From NCBI GenBank assembly GCA_001302245.1, contig LGYU01000002.1, forward strand, positions 173,795 to 237,794: 64,000 nucleotides of DNA. Reading direction: 5' to 3'. The notes below the pieces were generated by a model. It was not told where the DNA came from. It made no database searches and was given only the letters and a program-made list of their open reading frames with translations. Positions within the stretch are counted from its first letter, which is position 1, and each line of letters begins with the position of its first letter. A program made the position numbers and the translations under genes. Shown piece by piece: positions 45,323 to 55,040 of the stretch. The DNA comes from Chitinophagaceae bacterium PMP191F. Its GTDB lineage: Bacteria; Bacteroidota; Bacteroidia; Chitinophagales; Chitinophagaceae.

Positions 45323-46723
45323 TCACGATATCCAGTGTTGCAGCAATGAAGCCAGCCACAGGAATACTGAAAAGCCTATCACATCCTGGAAGGCAGTTTC
45401 AAAAGGACCGGCTGTGGTTGCGGGATCAAAGCCCATACGTTTTGACACTACAGGAATAATGGTGCCCATTAATCCGGCTGTAAGCATTGAGCAGGTTAAC
45501 GCACCACCTATTACAATACCAAAAGGCAAATGTTTTGACCACACAGCACCAATGCTACCCAAAACCAACCCACATATCAACGCCATGATCAGTGAAGTGG
45601 CTCCTTCTTTGAGTAATGATGCCGAAACACTTCTTCGTGTTGTTTGTGTTGAATCCAGTGCACGTACAGTAATAGCAGCTGCCTGCAACCCTACATTACC
45701 TGAAATAGCAGAGATCACCGGCATAAACGAAGCCAGCAGGATTACTTTCTGCAACACGCTATCAAAATGAGAAATAACAATACCGGCCAGCAACTCGATG
45801 AGCATAGTACCCATTAACCACGGCACGCGCAACCTGGCTGCTTTTAGTGGCGTAAGTTTTTCCATGGTCTCTGCATCTGTACCTACCGCCTGTGCATACA
45901 AACGTCTTGTACGCGATACGATCACCTGCATGAGGTCGTCAGATGGAATAACACCGGCAAGGTATCCGTTTTTATCCAGTACCGGCAGTGTCATAAACTT
46001 GTATTTGGAAACAAGTGCGGCTGCATCGTCATCTGAAGCCATAGCCGACACCGAAATAATATCCTTTGCCATGATGTCGTCTACCAGTTGGTCAGGCTGG
46101 TTCATCAACAGATCTCTGATGGATACTACACCTACCAAACGATTTCCCGACAAACGCCCTGTATTAACTGGATCGTCTGCCACAATATACAGATCGTCCG
46201 GGATATCAATTGCCGGGTTGGTTTTACGTACCATATCCAAAGCTGCTGACACTGAAATACCGGTGGGTAATGATACAAATTGTGTGGTCATCAGTCTGCC
46301 GGCGCTTCCTTCAGGATACTGAAGCCGGCATTCCACATCGTTCACAGCCGAAGGATCAGCATTACTATCTTTTAAATACTGACGCACATATTTTTGGGGA
46401 GCTTCTGCTACAACTGCCGCTGCCTCCCGCGGTGGCAGGTTGGCAACAAGATCGGCCAGGTTGCCCGGCGGCAGTTTCCGGATCACTTCTTTAACCAATG
46501 CAGTATCCAGTTTTGACAGCACTTCTGTTACCTGCTGCTCATCTAACACATTGAATACCACTACTACCTGCTCAGGGGTCAGTTCTTCCAATGCCAGTGC
46601 AATGCTGGCAGAAGGCCTGTTCTGCAATATACTATGCAAATACTCTGAATCCGGCTGTGCTTCTTTTTCAAACTGTTGTGCTAACGCTTTTGCCAAATCT
46701 TTCCAATCTGGTTCGGCAATCAT
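45323..46723 (-). CDS. mgtE: Magnesium transporter MgtE
   Basis: 466 residues. The N-terminal helical domain (RPSASIALALEELTPEQVVV, KLPPGNLADLVANLPPREAA) is followed by two CBS domains (MTTQFVSLPTGISVSAALDM; GVIPSDDL). The five-helix channel has SGNVGLQAAAITVRAL and the C-terminal FETAFQDVIGFSVFLWLASL. It is a homodimeric Mg2+ channel gated by cytosolic Mg2+. Length is normal. Confidence 0.96.
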   Translation of the reverse strand: MIAEPDWKDLAKALAQQFEKEAQPDSEYLHSILQNRPSASIALALEELTPEQVVVVFNVLDEQQVTEVLSKLDTALVKEVIRKLPPGNLADLVANLPPREAAAVVAEAPQKYVRQYLKDSNADPSAVNDVECRLQYPEGSAGRLMTTQFVSLPTGISVSAALDMVRKTNPAIDIPDDLYIVADDPVNTGRLSGNRLVGVVSIRDLLMNQPDQLVDDIMAKDIISVSAMASDDDAAALVSKYKFMTLPVLDKNGYLAGVIPSDDLMQVIVSRTRRLYAQAVGTDAETMEKLTPLKAARLRVPWLMGTMLIELLAGIVISHFDSVLQKVILLASFMPVISAISGNVGLQAAAITVRALDSTQTTRRSVSASLLKEGATSLIMALICGLVLGSIGAVWSKHLPFGIVIGGALTCSMLTAGLMGTIIPVVSKRMGFDPATTAGPFETAFQDVIGFSVFLWLASLLQHWIS

Positions 46724-46829
46724 AACCTTGTTTATTTGTGATGAAAAAAAACTGTATACACAATACTTGCTTACAATTCTTTATTTCTTTGTATGCAATA
46801 AAAAATCCATACCATGTTCCAAAAAACAA

Positions 46830-46855
46830 AAAGAGCTGTTTTGCAACAGCTCTTT
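46830..46855 (-). terminator. Terminator-like hairpin upstream of mgtE
   Basis: AAAGAGCTGTT / AACAGCTCTTT with a 4-base loop; the T-rich side lies on the minus strand. It would end a transcript coming from the relic at 46901-47046 or from the DUF1801 gene. Confidence 0.55.
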
Positions 46856-46900
46856 CAGTATTCAGCACAGTAAAATGCTGATTATAGTTGTAACATCTTC

Positions 46901-47046
46901 TTATTCACTCCACAGTTATTTTACAGGATTGGCAACAGCTGTTTTGATAGCCTGGAAACTGACCATTATAACAGCGATCAGATCAGGATGGCAACGATCA
47001 CCAGTTTTATAAAATCACCCGATAACATCGTTGCAACAAAAGCCAC
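46901..47046 (-). pseudogene. Relic of FtsX/MacB-type ABC transporter permease C-terminus
   Basis: One frame gives AFVATMLSGDFIKLVIVAIL, the start of the penultimate helix in MacB-type permeases. A second frame gives VIMVSFQAIKTAVANPVK, a stop, then LWSE and a final stop; intact members end SFQAIKAAxANPVKSLRSE. About 45 residues between the pieces are missing, with a frameshift and an in-frame stop. No other part of the gene is seen up to 47252. Confidence 0.5.
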
Positions 47047-47252
47047 AATACAGGCTTTCAAAATTCAAATTCTCACTATCCGGAATGCCTGGTTGCTTAC
47101 CTTTAAAATTATAATGAATCATTTTGCCCACAGCAGTTTGTACATCATATCCCAGTTATTTCACAGCAACTTTGTTCTGCAAGTCGCAGGATATTGATAG
47201 CAGAAAAAATCTTATTCCTGGCAATATTGCGGAAGGCTGTGGTAGCCGATGT

Positions 47253-47663
47253 TTAACCGGCTGCAGTGATCCATTGGCGGATAATGCCGGTGAGTAGTTT
47301 TTCTTTAGACCTGATCTCTTCCATAGTAGTAAATGTTGCTACTGCCCGATCGTTGGCAGGCCATTTCAGCAACCCCGAAGCATCTTCAATCAACCTGGTC
47401 TTAGGTTGTTCTTTTACTTTAGCACCCCGGTGGAATACAAGCTGAATATTTTTAGGAGGCATTATTTTCATGGTAACCCGGTCTTCACCATTTATGCAAA
47501 AACTGGGTGCGTTCCATTTGATATGCTCGGTCAGTTTTTTGTCCGACTGTAAAATGATCTCCCGCAGGGTTTCGATCTCTTTTTTTAATGGATGTTCAAG
47601 CTCTTGCAGGAATGCGGCTACAGCCTGCGATCCGTCCGGTGCAGCAGATTTACCTTGTTTCAT
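47253..47663 (-). CDS. DUF1801 (YdhG-like) protein
   Basis: 136 residues, soluble. LEHPLKKEIETLREIILQSD, EHIKWNAPSFCINGEDRVTM and NIQLVFHRGAKVK are typical of the DUF1801/YdhG family, whose biochemical role is not established. It is followed at its 5' side by the PHA-system gene, 37 bp away on the same strand. Confidence 0.85.
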   Translation of the reverse strand: MKQGKSAAPDGSQAVAAFLQELEHPLKKEIETLREIILQSDKKLTEHIKWNAPSFCINGEDRVTMKIMPPKNIQLVFHRGAKVKEQPKTRLIEDASGLLKWPANDRAVATFTTMEEIRSKEKLLTGIIRQWITAAG

Positions 47664-47700
47664 TGTTGTTATGTTTATTTACGGCACCGGAAACACCCGT

Positions 47701-48003
47701 TTATGCAAGCAATTCCTGTGCTTTTTTAGCAATCAGGTCTGCAATCTGTCCTTTAAACAGAGAGAGCATAAAGGGCAGTTCAGAACTTATTACTACCGAT
47801 GTATCGTTTACTTCAATATTCCCGGCCAGGTCAAAACCCATAGCAGTAAAGCTGAATTGTCCGCTGGTATCTTCCCATTTTTCCTGCACATTGGAGATCT
47901 TGTCTTTCTGCTCTTCTTTTAATCCTTCCAGCAGTTTTTTAATACGTACAAGCGCTTCTTCACGAGATAACTGGTGCGGAATATTTACATTCAAACTAGC
48001 CAT
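47701..48003 (-). CDS. Polyhydroxyalkanoic acid system family protein
   Basis: 100 residues. It matches the small PHA_gran_rgn family: VNIPHQLSREEALVRIKKLL, EKWEDTSGQFSFTAMGFDLAG, then VISSELPFMLSLFKGQI. Members look like START/polyketide-cyclase-type small proteins. The family name comes from occurrence beside PHA genes elsewhere; no PHA synthase is visible here, so the role is open. Confidence 0.8.
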   Translation of the reverse strand: MASLNVNIPHQLSREEALVRIKKLLEGLKEEQKDKISNVQEKWEDTSGQFSFTAMGFDLAGNIEVNDTSVVISSELPFMLSLFKGQIADLIAKKAQELLA

Positions 48004-48089
48004 ACAAAACAGATCTGGGTTTTCAATAGCTACAAAGATGCTTTATTTTTTTCGTTCAACCCAAAGGTGTCGGGAAATGCCGGTTGCCG

Positions 48090-48473
48090 GTTAGGGCGTG
48101 GTGGGTCGGCAGTAGTGAGTTGTGCATGGTGAGTACAGGCTACTGTTCTTGCCCGCCGCTTGTTTTACGCAAAGACAGCCAAGTTAAGCAAAGGCGCAAT
48201 GACTTTCAGATTTTTTGAACCACAATGACACGGATACACAAAGGAGCACAAATAGAGGTATCAGGAATCAGGTTTTAGCTGTTAGCGGCGAATCCTTATC
48301 AACTTCCCGGCATTTTAACCACTTACTTCCTGAACTTTGTCGCTTGTTTCTTTTCAGACCTCAGACTTCCGACTTTATGCTTACTCTCTAAGAATCAAAC
48401 AATATAGCCATCAAACCATCTTAGGGGCATTTTCAAACTCCCACATTTTCAAATTTTCACATTAATCCCTTAC
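48090..48473 (+). repeat. Intergenic repeat, copy 3
   Basis: The longest copy. It has ACGCAAAGACAGCCAAG, ATTTTTTGAACCACAA, CAGACCTCAGACTTCCG, ATCAAACCATCTTAGGGGC and TTTTCAAACTCCCACATTT in the same order as copy 1. It ends next to the stop of the esterase gene. The long identical blocks shared with copy 1 suggest recent duplication or gene conversion. Confidence 0.75.
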
Positions 48474-49940
48474 TCATCTCAGCCTCGCATCCATCTCTTG
48501 CTGTACCCGGCTGGTGAAAGCCTCTGTCCAGATACTCCAGTGATTGGCTGCGGGAATCAATTCAACAGTGACTGCGGCATTCACTTTTTGTGCTTTTTCT
48601 TTGAACAGCAATACGGCTTTATCAAGAAAGAAATTATCTTCTGCACCTGCATATACATGCACCTTGCCTGCCAGGTCTTTCTCCAGGCGTTTGTAATTAT
48701 TCAGCAGGAACAATGCCATATCATACTGCTTCCATGCCTGTACTATCCGTGGATCAATGATACCGGTTTCCCGGTTGAAAAGCAATCGCGGACGACGATG
48801 TTCATCGGGCAATCCAAATTCAGCTTCAAAGGATTGCATCTGTCCGCCATCACCCAGGAAATTTTCAAACTGTGCAAAATCTTTTATAGAGGAAAGCGCT
48901 TTATCATTTACAATAAAGAATGACCGTACTACATTTTTCGCATCGTAATACATATTTGCATTCTTCTCATAGATATTTACGCCGGTAAAATTGCTGAAGT
49001 CAACAGGATCGGGTGATACCGCCCAACAGCCATTAAAGGCTTTTGGATAATTCAACTGAAGCCACAGTGCGCCATAGCCGCCGGAACTTTGCCCCATTAT
49101 AAAATGTGTAGCCGGATCAGCACTTATCCTGTATTGTTCTGTAAGATAAGGTATCAGCTCTTCTACCAACGCCTTACCCCATGGGCCGTTTACGCGCGAA
49201 TCAACAAAAGCATGTAACCCAAAAGGCGTTTGCGTTTCGGGATTCAGGTATACATAGATCTTATCTTTCCCGGTTCTGAAACCATAACGTTTTTCAGGTC
49301 CCCTGGTCAGCACATCGTAATGGGTGCCACCCCAACCCGGAATAACAAATACAACCGGGTATTGTGTCTGCTGACCGGCTGCATACCCGTGAGGCAGTAC
49401 AACAGCTGTTTTGATAAAAATATCTTTTTTATGAAATACAGATAGCAGCCTGCTTTTCATCACTACCTGTTTTACCGAATCATTCTCCCTGAATAACCGT
49501 TCCGGGATCCTTCGCTCAAGATACAGGTGTGCCTCTCCCGCATTACCGGGTTTCACTTCTACCTGTACATCCCGCGAATACCAGTTGCCGGGGGTCATCG
49601 TATTATTCCTTTCAGCAGTATCAATATCCAGTATAGCTGCAAATTTGTAAGACCCTGCTGTAAGACGGTTAAGCTTTACCGGGAAAGCAGGTGTTGCAGA
49701 ATCCAGCACCTGTACACTGCCAGCTTTCCAGTGTTTAACATCCATATAAAAAGTTGGAGCAGGATTAAAAGGATCGGGCTCCTGCACCGACTGTGACATA
49801 TCTGTAGCAGAAAAAACGTACAGTCTTCCGGTTAATGGCTCACGCGCCGATGTATCGAGATGGACATATATTTTTAATGACTGTGCCCATACCGGAGTAA
49901 ACCCGGTTAATAACAGCAACAGTATACAAACACGCATCAT
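48474..49940 (-). CDS. Secreted esterase (Esterase D / Fes-like alpha/beta hydrolase)
   Basis: 488 residues with signal peptide MMRVCILLLLLTGFTPVWAQ. An N-terminal beta-rich domain of about 150 residues precedes the hydrolase (PVVFVIPGWGGTHYDVL). The nucleophile elbow is GQSSGGYGALW and a likely catalytic His lies in AANHWSIW near the C-terminus. Family members hydrolyse acyl, feruloyl or siderophore esters. Nothing beside it reveals the substrate. Confidence 0.85.
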   Translation of the reverse strand: MMRVCILLLLLTGFTPVWAQSLKIYVHLDTSAREPLTGRLYVFSATDMSQSVQEPDPFNPAPTFYMDVKHWKAGSVQVLDSATPAFPVKLNRLTAGSYKFAAILDIDTAERNNTMTPGNWYSRDVQVEVKPGNAGEAHLYLERRIPERLFRENDSVKQVVMKSRLLSVFHKKDIFIKTAVVLPHGYAAGQQTQYPVVFVIPGWGGTHYDVLTRGPEKRYGFRTGKDKIYVYLNPETQTPFGLHAFVDSRVNGPWGKALVEELIPYLTEQYRISADPATHFIMGQSSGGYGALWLQLNYPKAFNGCWAVSPDPVDFSNFTGVNIYEKNANMYYDAKNVVRSFFIVNDKALSSIKDFAQFENFLGDGGQMQSFEAEFGLPDEHRRPRLLFNRETGIIDPRIVQAWKQYDMALFLLNNYKRLEKDLAGKVHVYAGAEDNFFLDKAVLLFKEKAQKVNAAVTVELIPAANHWSIWTEAFTSRVQQEMDARLR

Positions 49941-50058
49941 AATGTTTTTTTAATTACAGCAATAAATATGATTAACAGACAAAATTAAGATGGCTGCTGC
50001 GAATACCCGACCACACAATGATGTGGTATTTTCCGGTACCAACCATAACCCGTACAAC

Positions 50059-51063
50059 CTATGACAGCTCTAATTTTATCTGTACAGAACGCCAGTTGCC
50101 AAGATTGGGTACCACGGTTTGTTCTGCGGAATTGAATACCGGTGTATACAATACTTTGGCAGCACCTGAGGCCTCTGCAGGTTTTAACCCCCCAAAGAGA
50201 TAAGCAGTTGCATAAGGTCCTGTCGCACGCATTTTTAATGGTCTTCCATCTTTCAGCCTGGCAGCTATTGTATATACACCTACAGGCATATTGGTAACAG
50301 TAAAGCTTTGCGTACCCACCTTTTTATTGATGACAAAAGATTTTGTTTCATCCAACAGGTACTTACCTGCCGGAGTCAGGGTAAGTTCTATTTCAGCATT
50401 GTACGGCAGTTCCCCTGGTGTGGTATACATCTCAGACGGATCATGAACACTGTAGCTGAGATATAAAGCGCCACCGAAATAATTGGCTTCATCTTTCGGG
50501 TGCGGGATTACTTTCACTACATCGGGTATGCCGTAAGAAAGTAATACAAAATTTTCCACGCTTCCGCTGGCAGCAGCGAAAGATTCCAGTTTGCCATCAG
50601 CAGGGTAAAGACTTACGGGAGCATACCCCTCACCATAACTAATGGTGTAGCCGGTAGCATAAAAATCAGCCGACCCTATCGGTACTTTTATCTCATAATA
50701 CCCGTTGGTATCAGTTTCAGTAGCTGCACTTGTATAATAGCCGCCATCCTGTGTTATTCTTACACCGATATAGGCCCCTTTCAAAGGCTTGCCGCTAAGG
50801 TCTGCCACATATCCTTTAACCATTCCAGACTGTTGTTTCAGTGCAGGATACAAAGGCATCCTGGGCATAGAATTGCCCATTACATTTACATAATCTTCTG
50901 CATTGCCAAGATTATAGAATGCCTGTCTGTTTACTACAGACAATGGCTGCTGTGCAGGCCATTTGCCATTTTCGCCGTCATCACTATTACCTTTTTGTTT
51001 GGAACAACCCGCCATAATGATCATTGTCCAAAGCAACCATTTCATTGTTAACATATGTTTCAT
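50059..51063 (-). CDS. Lipoprotein with carboxypeptidase-regulatory-like domain
   Basis: 334 residues from ATG 51063. The lipobox is LWTMIIMAGC, followed by SKQKGNSDDG. The segment MVKGYVADLSGKPLKGAYIG and then TDTNGYYEIKVPIG is a CarboxypepD_reg-like beta-sandwich. The remainder is beta-rich with no family I recognise. Probably a surface lipoprotein of the outer membrane. It diverges from the lipoprotein gene at 51454. Confidence 0.65.
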   Translation of the reverse strand: MKHMLTMKWLLWTMIIMAGCSKQKGNSDDGENGKWPAQQPLSVVNRQAFYNLGNAEDYVNVMGNSMPRMPLYPALKQQSGMVKGYVADLSGKPLKGAYIGVRITQDGGYYTSAATETDTNGYYEIKVPIGSADFYATGYTISYGEGYAPVSLYPADGKLESFAAASGSVENFVLLSYGIPDVVKVIPHPKDEANYFGGALYLSYSVHDPSEMYTTPGELPYNAEIELTLTPAGKYLLDETKSFVINKKVGTQSFTVTNMPVGVYTIAARLKDGRPLKMRATGPYATAYLFGGLKPAEASGAAKVLYTPVFNSAEQTVVPNLGNWRSVQIKLELS

Positions 51064-51453
51064 AGTGTTACTCTTTATTACAGATCTCAAAACTATGAGC
51101 ACCTCTCCTGCATAAAAAGCAGCTTCGATATACAACTACCTATCGGCGACAAACAACATAAAATGAGTACGAAAAGCAACACGCTTTTTATTGTTATTGG
51201 ACATTGTAATCATCCAGCACGCACCTATACTTCTGTCAGTAAATGATCACCCCCACTGGTTATAGCTGCCGAACAGTCGCATTTTATCGACCAACAGCAT
51301 TAAAAAGAACGGATACAACAATTATTTCACTTTCAAAGGTGTTCGCTATATGTAATCAGTAATTGGGTAATGCCGGTGCCTGTTTGTATCTACCATGTTT
51401 TAAATATCTGTTGTACTGGCTGACTATTGCAGTAAATTAAAAATCAGAAAACA
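51064..51453. other. Divergent intergenic spacer, no feature identified
   Basis: 390 bp between two divergent lipoprotein genes. It must hold promoters for both, but no exact TAnnTTTG box with a -33 partner stands out. A weak hairpin, AAAAGC / GCTTTT, is at 51173-51187. Confidence 0.4.
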
Positions 51454-52296
51454 ATGACCAGGAAAAATAGTGTATACCGTGGCACCTCATTGAGTATGCT
51501 GATGATGGTATTGATAGCATGTTTGTCTACAGGATGCATAAAAGACGATACAGAAGGTGAAGACAAACCAGAAGTTAAAAAAAATTTCATACCTACCAAA
51601 GGACGTAAATATGAATACAAGATAGTGGAAGAAGATGGTTCCAGTTATACATTTAACAGGTGGATCGACGCCGAAAAAGACTCCTTATCTTACCACGTAT
51701 TCAACCTGCATACAGAATTAAGTGCTTCTGGCATGACCATGTTACTGGACGACAAAATATTTGATGCAGGCGGAAAGACCTACACGGAGATCAAAGTGCC
51801 AGACGCCTGGTATCAATATATACAATTACTGAAAACAATGCCTGGCGTTACCGTGCAGGAAGCTTCCCTGAAAGGTTATCCGGCTTTTATGACCATGGAA
51901 AATACCGTTAAAGAAGGAAGCAAGCTGCAGGTATCCGGTCCGGAAGAACAGGTTCAGTACATACGCGCAACACAAAATGGGAAACAGCAGGAAGTAACAC
52001 AAACCCTGGCAATAATACCAGGCGAATCAGTAGTGGAAACTATTAAAGTACCGGCTGGCACCTTTGTTTGCAATAAATACACTTATAGTATTTCAAAACA
52101 GATCAACACCAAAGTATCCGGACAAAGCAATCTTTCAACCGGTATTGAAACCATAACAATATGGATGGCACATGGAACAGGTATGGTAAAATCCGTTAAT
52201 GACGGTGTACTGCTTACCGTGGTAATGCTGCCGGATGGCCCGAAGGCTATCAAAACGGCTACCAATAGCACCACTACACTGGAAAAAATTCATTAA
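51454..52296 (+). CDS. Hypothetical lipoprotein
   Basis: 280 residues. The signal ends LIACLSTGC, followed by an acidic stretch. The mature protein is beta-rich, with VVETIKVPAGTFVCNKYTYS and TIWMAHGTGMVKSV, a pattern seen in DUF3108-like/TapB-type proteins. I do not assign a function. It is 6 bp upstream of the cupin gene. Confidence 0.6.
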   Translation: MTRKNSVYRGTSLSMLMMVLIACLSTGCIKDDTEGEDKPEVKKNFIPTKGRKYEYKIVEEDGSSYTFNRWIDAEKDSLSYHVFNLHTELSASGMTMLLDDKIFDAGGKTYTEIKVPDAWYQYIQLLKTMPGVTVQEASLKGYPAFMTMENTVKEGSKLQVSGPEEQVQYIRATQNGKQQEVTQTLAIIPGESVVETIKVPAGTFVCNKYTYSISKQINTKVSGQSNLSTGIETITIWMAHGTGMVKSVNDGVLLTVVMLPDGPKAIKTATNSTTTLEKIH

Positions 52297-52302
52297 TTAA
52301 CT

Positions 52303-52935
52303 ATGTTACCGGATAGCCTGCCTCACAAAACTGTAACAGAACAGGCAGGCTATTTCTTTCCACAGCATATGCATATCATCAATAAAATAACAGGACAAGA
52401 GATCTATTTTGTAGCAACCGGCACCGACACCAAAGGTCAATCACTTGATATGCTGGCCACCTACCCCGCCTTTTCTCCGGAACCGCCTGAGCACTATCAT
52501 CCCCACCAGGAAGAATTTTTTGGCGTATTGGAAGGCGAACTGACAGTCCGTTTAAACGGAGAGATCAATGTATACCGTGAAGGCGATATGGTACACATCA
52601 AAAAAGGTGTTCCCCACAGCATGTGGAATGCTGGTTTTGGTGTGACCCGTGTAAACTGGAAAGTATTTCCGGCAATGGATACTGCACATTTTCTTACCAC
52701 GCTTACACAACTGGCCAATGAAGGGAAAACCAATACAAAAGGTATTCCCCCATTACCCGTTATGTTATTCCTGTTGAAAAAACATCATCATACATTCCGT
52801 CTTGTTAAACCGCCTGCATTCGTGTTGTGGTTAATGTCAATCATAATGCAACCTTTATTTTACCTGTGTGGCTATAAAAAACGCTTCAGTCAGCAACTGC
52901 GGGTTCCGGTAAAAATATTTCCCGTTAGCAATTAA
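52303..52935 (+). CDS. Cupin domain protein with C-terminal membrane segment
   Basis: 210 residues. The cupin fold carries HYHPHQEEFFGVLEGELTV (metal-type motif 1) and GVPHSMWNAG (motif 2). The last 60 residues include a hydrophobic segment (AFVLWLMSIIMQPLFYLCG), suggesting membrane attachment. No enzyme activity can be named. It converges with the LytTR regulator gene, 6 bp apart. Confidence 0.8.
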   Translation: MLPDSLPHKTVTEQAGYFFPQHMHIINKITGQEIYFVATGTDTKGQSLDMLATYPAFSPEPPEHYHPHQEEFFGVLEGELTVRLNGEINVYREGDMVHIKKGVPHSMWNAGFGVTRVNWKVFPAMDTAHFLTTLTQLANEGKTNTKGIPPLPVMLFLLKKHHHTFRLVKPPAFVLWLMSIIMQPLFYLCGYKKRFSQQLRVPVKIFPVSN

Positions 52936-52941
52936 TATAAT

Positions 52942-53661
52942 TCAGGTAATTTTTATACGCTTGTAACATTCAGCTTTGTAATGTCTGCCAATGGGCAGTT
53001 GCTTACCCAGCATTTCTACGGCATATGAATGATAACTTTCAATATGCCGAATAGAGATAATGAACGAACGGTGTATACGCATGAACAGATCTTCCGGCAA
53101 CAGTTTTTCCAATAAGCTGATCTTTTGTTTGGAGATCAGTACTTTATTTTTCAGTACCACTTTAATATAATCTTTCAGACTTTCGATCCAGTAAATATCT
53201 GATACGTTTACTTTTACCATTTTCCGTTCCACTTTCAGGTACAGGAAAACGTCGTTTTTCTGTGGAGTGGGTTGCTCAGCTATCCTGATCTTATGCAAAC
53301 TGACCTTATACAATTCAAACACTTTATCCATGGCTTTCAGAAAACGATCAAATGGAATAGGCTTCAGCAGGTAATCCACTGCATTCAGGTCAAAACCCTC
53401 CAACGCATAGTCCTGGTAGGCGGTAGTAAAAATAACCCGGGGCGGATTTTTCAGGCTCCTGATAAGATCCGTCCCGATCAGTCCGGGCATTTTAATATCC
53501 AGGAAAACCAGGTCTGTTTTTGACTGCTGTAACAATTGAAATGCCTGTATGGCATTACTGCACTTGCCGGTGATCTCTATTTCCGGAAAATGCTCCACAT
53601 ACTTTTCAATTACCTCAATGGCATGAGGTTCATCGTCAATTATCAATGTTCTGATTTTCAT
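52942..53661 (-). CDS. LytTR family response regulator
   Basis: 239 residues. The receiver domain (1-120) has acidic DDEPHA, the phospho-acceptor Asp in LVFLDIKMPG, then FTTAYQDYALEGFDLNAVDY and KP. The LytTR DNA-binding domain (about 140-239) has YWIESLKDYIKVVL, MRIHRSFIISIRHI and LPIGRHYKAECYKR. Its start overlaps the end of the sensor kinase gene by 26 bp, so they form a two-component pair. Confidence 0.95.
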   Translation of the reverse strand: MKIRTLIIDDEPHAIEVIEKYVEHFPEIEITGKCSNAIQAFQLLQQSKTDLVFLDIKMPGLIGTDLIRSLKNPPRVIFTTAYQDYALEGFDLNAVDYLLKPIPFDRFLKAMDKVFELYKVSLHKIRIAEQPTPQKNDVFLYLKVERKMVKVNVSDIYWIESLKDYIKVVLKNKVLISKQKISLLEKLLPEDLFMRIHRSFIISIRHIESYHSYAVEMLGKQLPIGRHYKAECYKRIKIT

Positions 53662-54787
53662 AGACTATGTTTTCAGTTTGTTTAACAGGCTGTAACACTA
53701 CCGGCAATCCTTTCTGCGATGCAGTGTACACATGCCCTGTAAGGTCCAGTTCCAGTATAGCCACGTATACATCTTCTTCCTCTTCAAACAACTGCAATGA
53801 ATGCTCATTGTGAAACAACAATTCCAGTCTTTTTTTTACATTCTTCAAACCGATATTTCCTAGATGCTTTTCGGCAAGCGGCGATTGTGTTGCCGGTTTA
53901 CTGTTGGATATTTTAAAAGTAAGCTTGTGCTGTTTTATTTGCAGGTTTATATTGATCCAGGGCTCGTGAATGGTTTCGCTGGCACCATGTTTGAAAGCAT
54001 TTTCTACCAGCGGCAACATCAATAAGGGAGGAATACTATAATGTTCCAGGTTACCAACGATACTGAAAGTAAGATCCAGTCTATCCTCATAACGGATCTT
54101 TTCCAATGCCACATAATTCTGCAATACTTCTACATCCCGTTTCAGCAATACACGTTCTGTATTGCACTCGTACGACATATAGCGCAGAATATTGGATAAA
54201 CCCAGCACAATGGCAGGCGATTGCAGTGAACGCTGTAATGTAAGGGCATACAGGTTGTTGAGCGTATTGAATAGAAAATGCGGATGTATCTGCCCTTTAA
54301 GGAAGTTCAACTCCGATTGCAATACCACCTGTCTTTTTTCATACCATATCTTCAGCGATTTGAGACATATAGCCACCAGCACCAGCAGGTTACTTTGCTC
54401 CAGGGCATTTACAATATAAACCGGCTTCAGCAGTTGTGCCCGGAAGCTACCATCCAGTTTGTGCCATACAAAGGCTCCTCTTTTTTTAAGTTCTACGTTG
54501 TACAGAAAAGGATCAGCAAATAATATCTCTATTGTACGGAAACAAAACCAACTTATAAAAATACAAGCCAGTAAAACCGGTATCACCTGCAGGTATTTGC
54601 GCAAACGCAGATAATGAGGCATTACCCAATAAGCTACTACATAAAAGTAAAGGATATGTACCGGCATAAACATCAGTATTACCTGTAATCCTGTCATATA
54701 ATCGGGCATACCAACCCCATAAATAACAGTCATACCCACTGTACAAATCAGCCAGAAAACAATATGCTGCCAAACTCTTTTATTCAC
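53636..54787 (-). CDS. LytS-type sensor histidine kinase
   Basis: 383 residues if the GTG at 54787 is used (NKRVWQHIVFWLICTVGMT follows; AAAAGG lies upstream); a TTG at 54862 would add 25 residues. Four membrane helices are followed by a linker and the His_kinase domain with the phospho-accepting His in GQIHPHFLFNTLNNLYALTL. The ATPase part has PLVENAFKHGAS and LGNIGLKNVKKRLELLF. Partner of the LytTR regulator; the signal is unknown. Confidence 0.93.
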   Translation of the reverse strand: MNKRVWQHIVFWLICTVGMTVIYGVGMPDYMTGLQVILMFMPVHILYFYVVAYWVMPHYLRLRKYLQVIPVLLACIFISWFCFRTIEILFADPFLYNVELKKRGAFVWHKLDGSFRAQLLKPVYIVNALEQSNLLVLVAICLKSLKIWYEKRQVVLQSELNFLKGQIHPHFLFNTLNNLYALTLQRSLQSPAIVLGLSNILRYMSYECNTERVLLKRDVEVLQNYVALEKIRYEDRLDLTFSIVGNLEHYSIPPLLMLPLVENAFKHGASETIHEPWININLQIKQHKLTFKISNSKPATQSPLAEKHLGNIGLKNVKKRLELLFHNEHSLQLFEEEEDVYVAILELDLTGHVYTASQKGLPVVLQPVKQTENIVYENQNIDN

Positions 54788-55040
54788 CGGTGAATACCTT
54801 TTTAAATCTATAACACAAATATAGAAACGCCCTGCTACCTGCAACTGTTTGTCGATAAACAACAGATTTTGGTCGGCAAACTACCGGTTATACTTTCCAG
54901 ACTTCAGACGATATAGACAAACGGCGCATCCCTGCTATCTGTTGTTGTAGAACATATAGCCGGATATGTTTATCGAACTGATTATTGTCATTCAGGAACA
55001 AGTGGTTATTTGCAGCCTTCCCGCAAAAAAGGGAGTAGTT

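Noticed and set aside
45234..46322. Plus-strand open frames opposite mgtE
   Set aside because: Shadows of a well-supported Mg2+ transporter gene.
46440..47012. Plus-strand open frame of 190 codons across the 5' end of mgtE
   Set aside because: Mostly antisense to mgtE and low-complexity Ser/Thr/Cys-rich; no domain.
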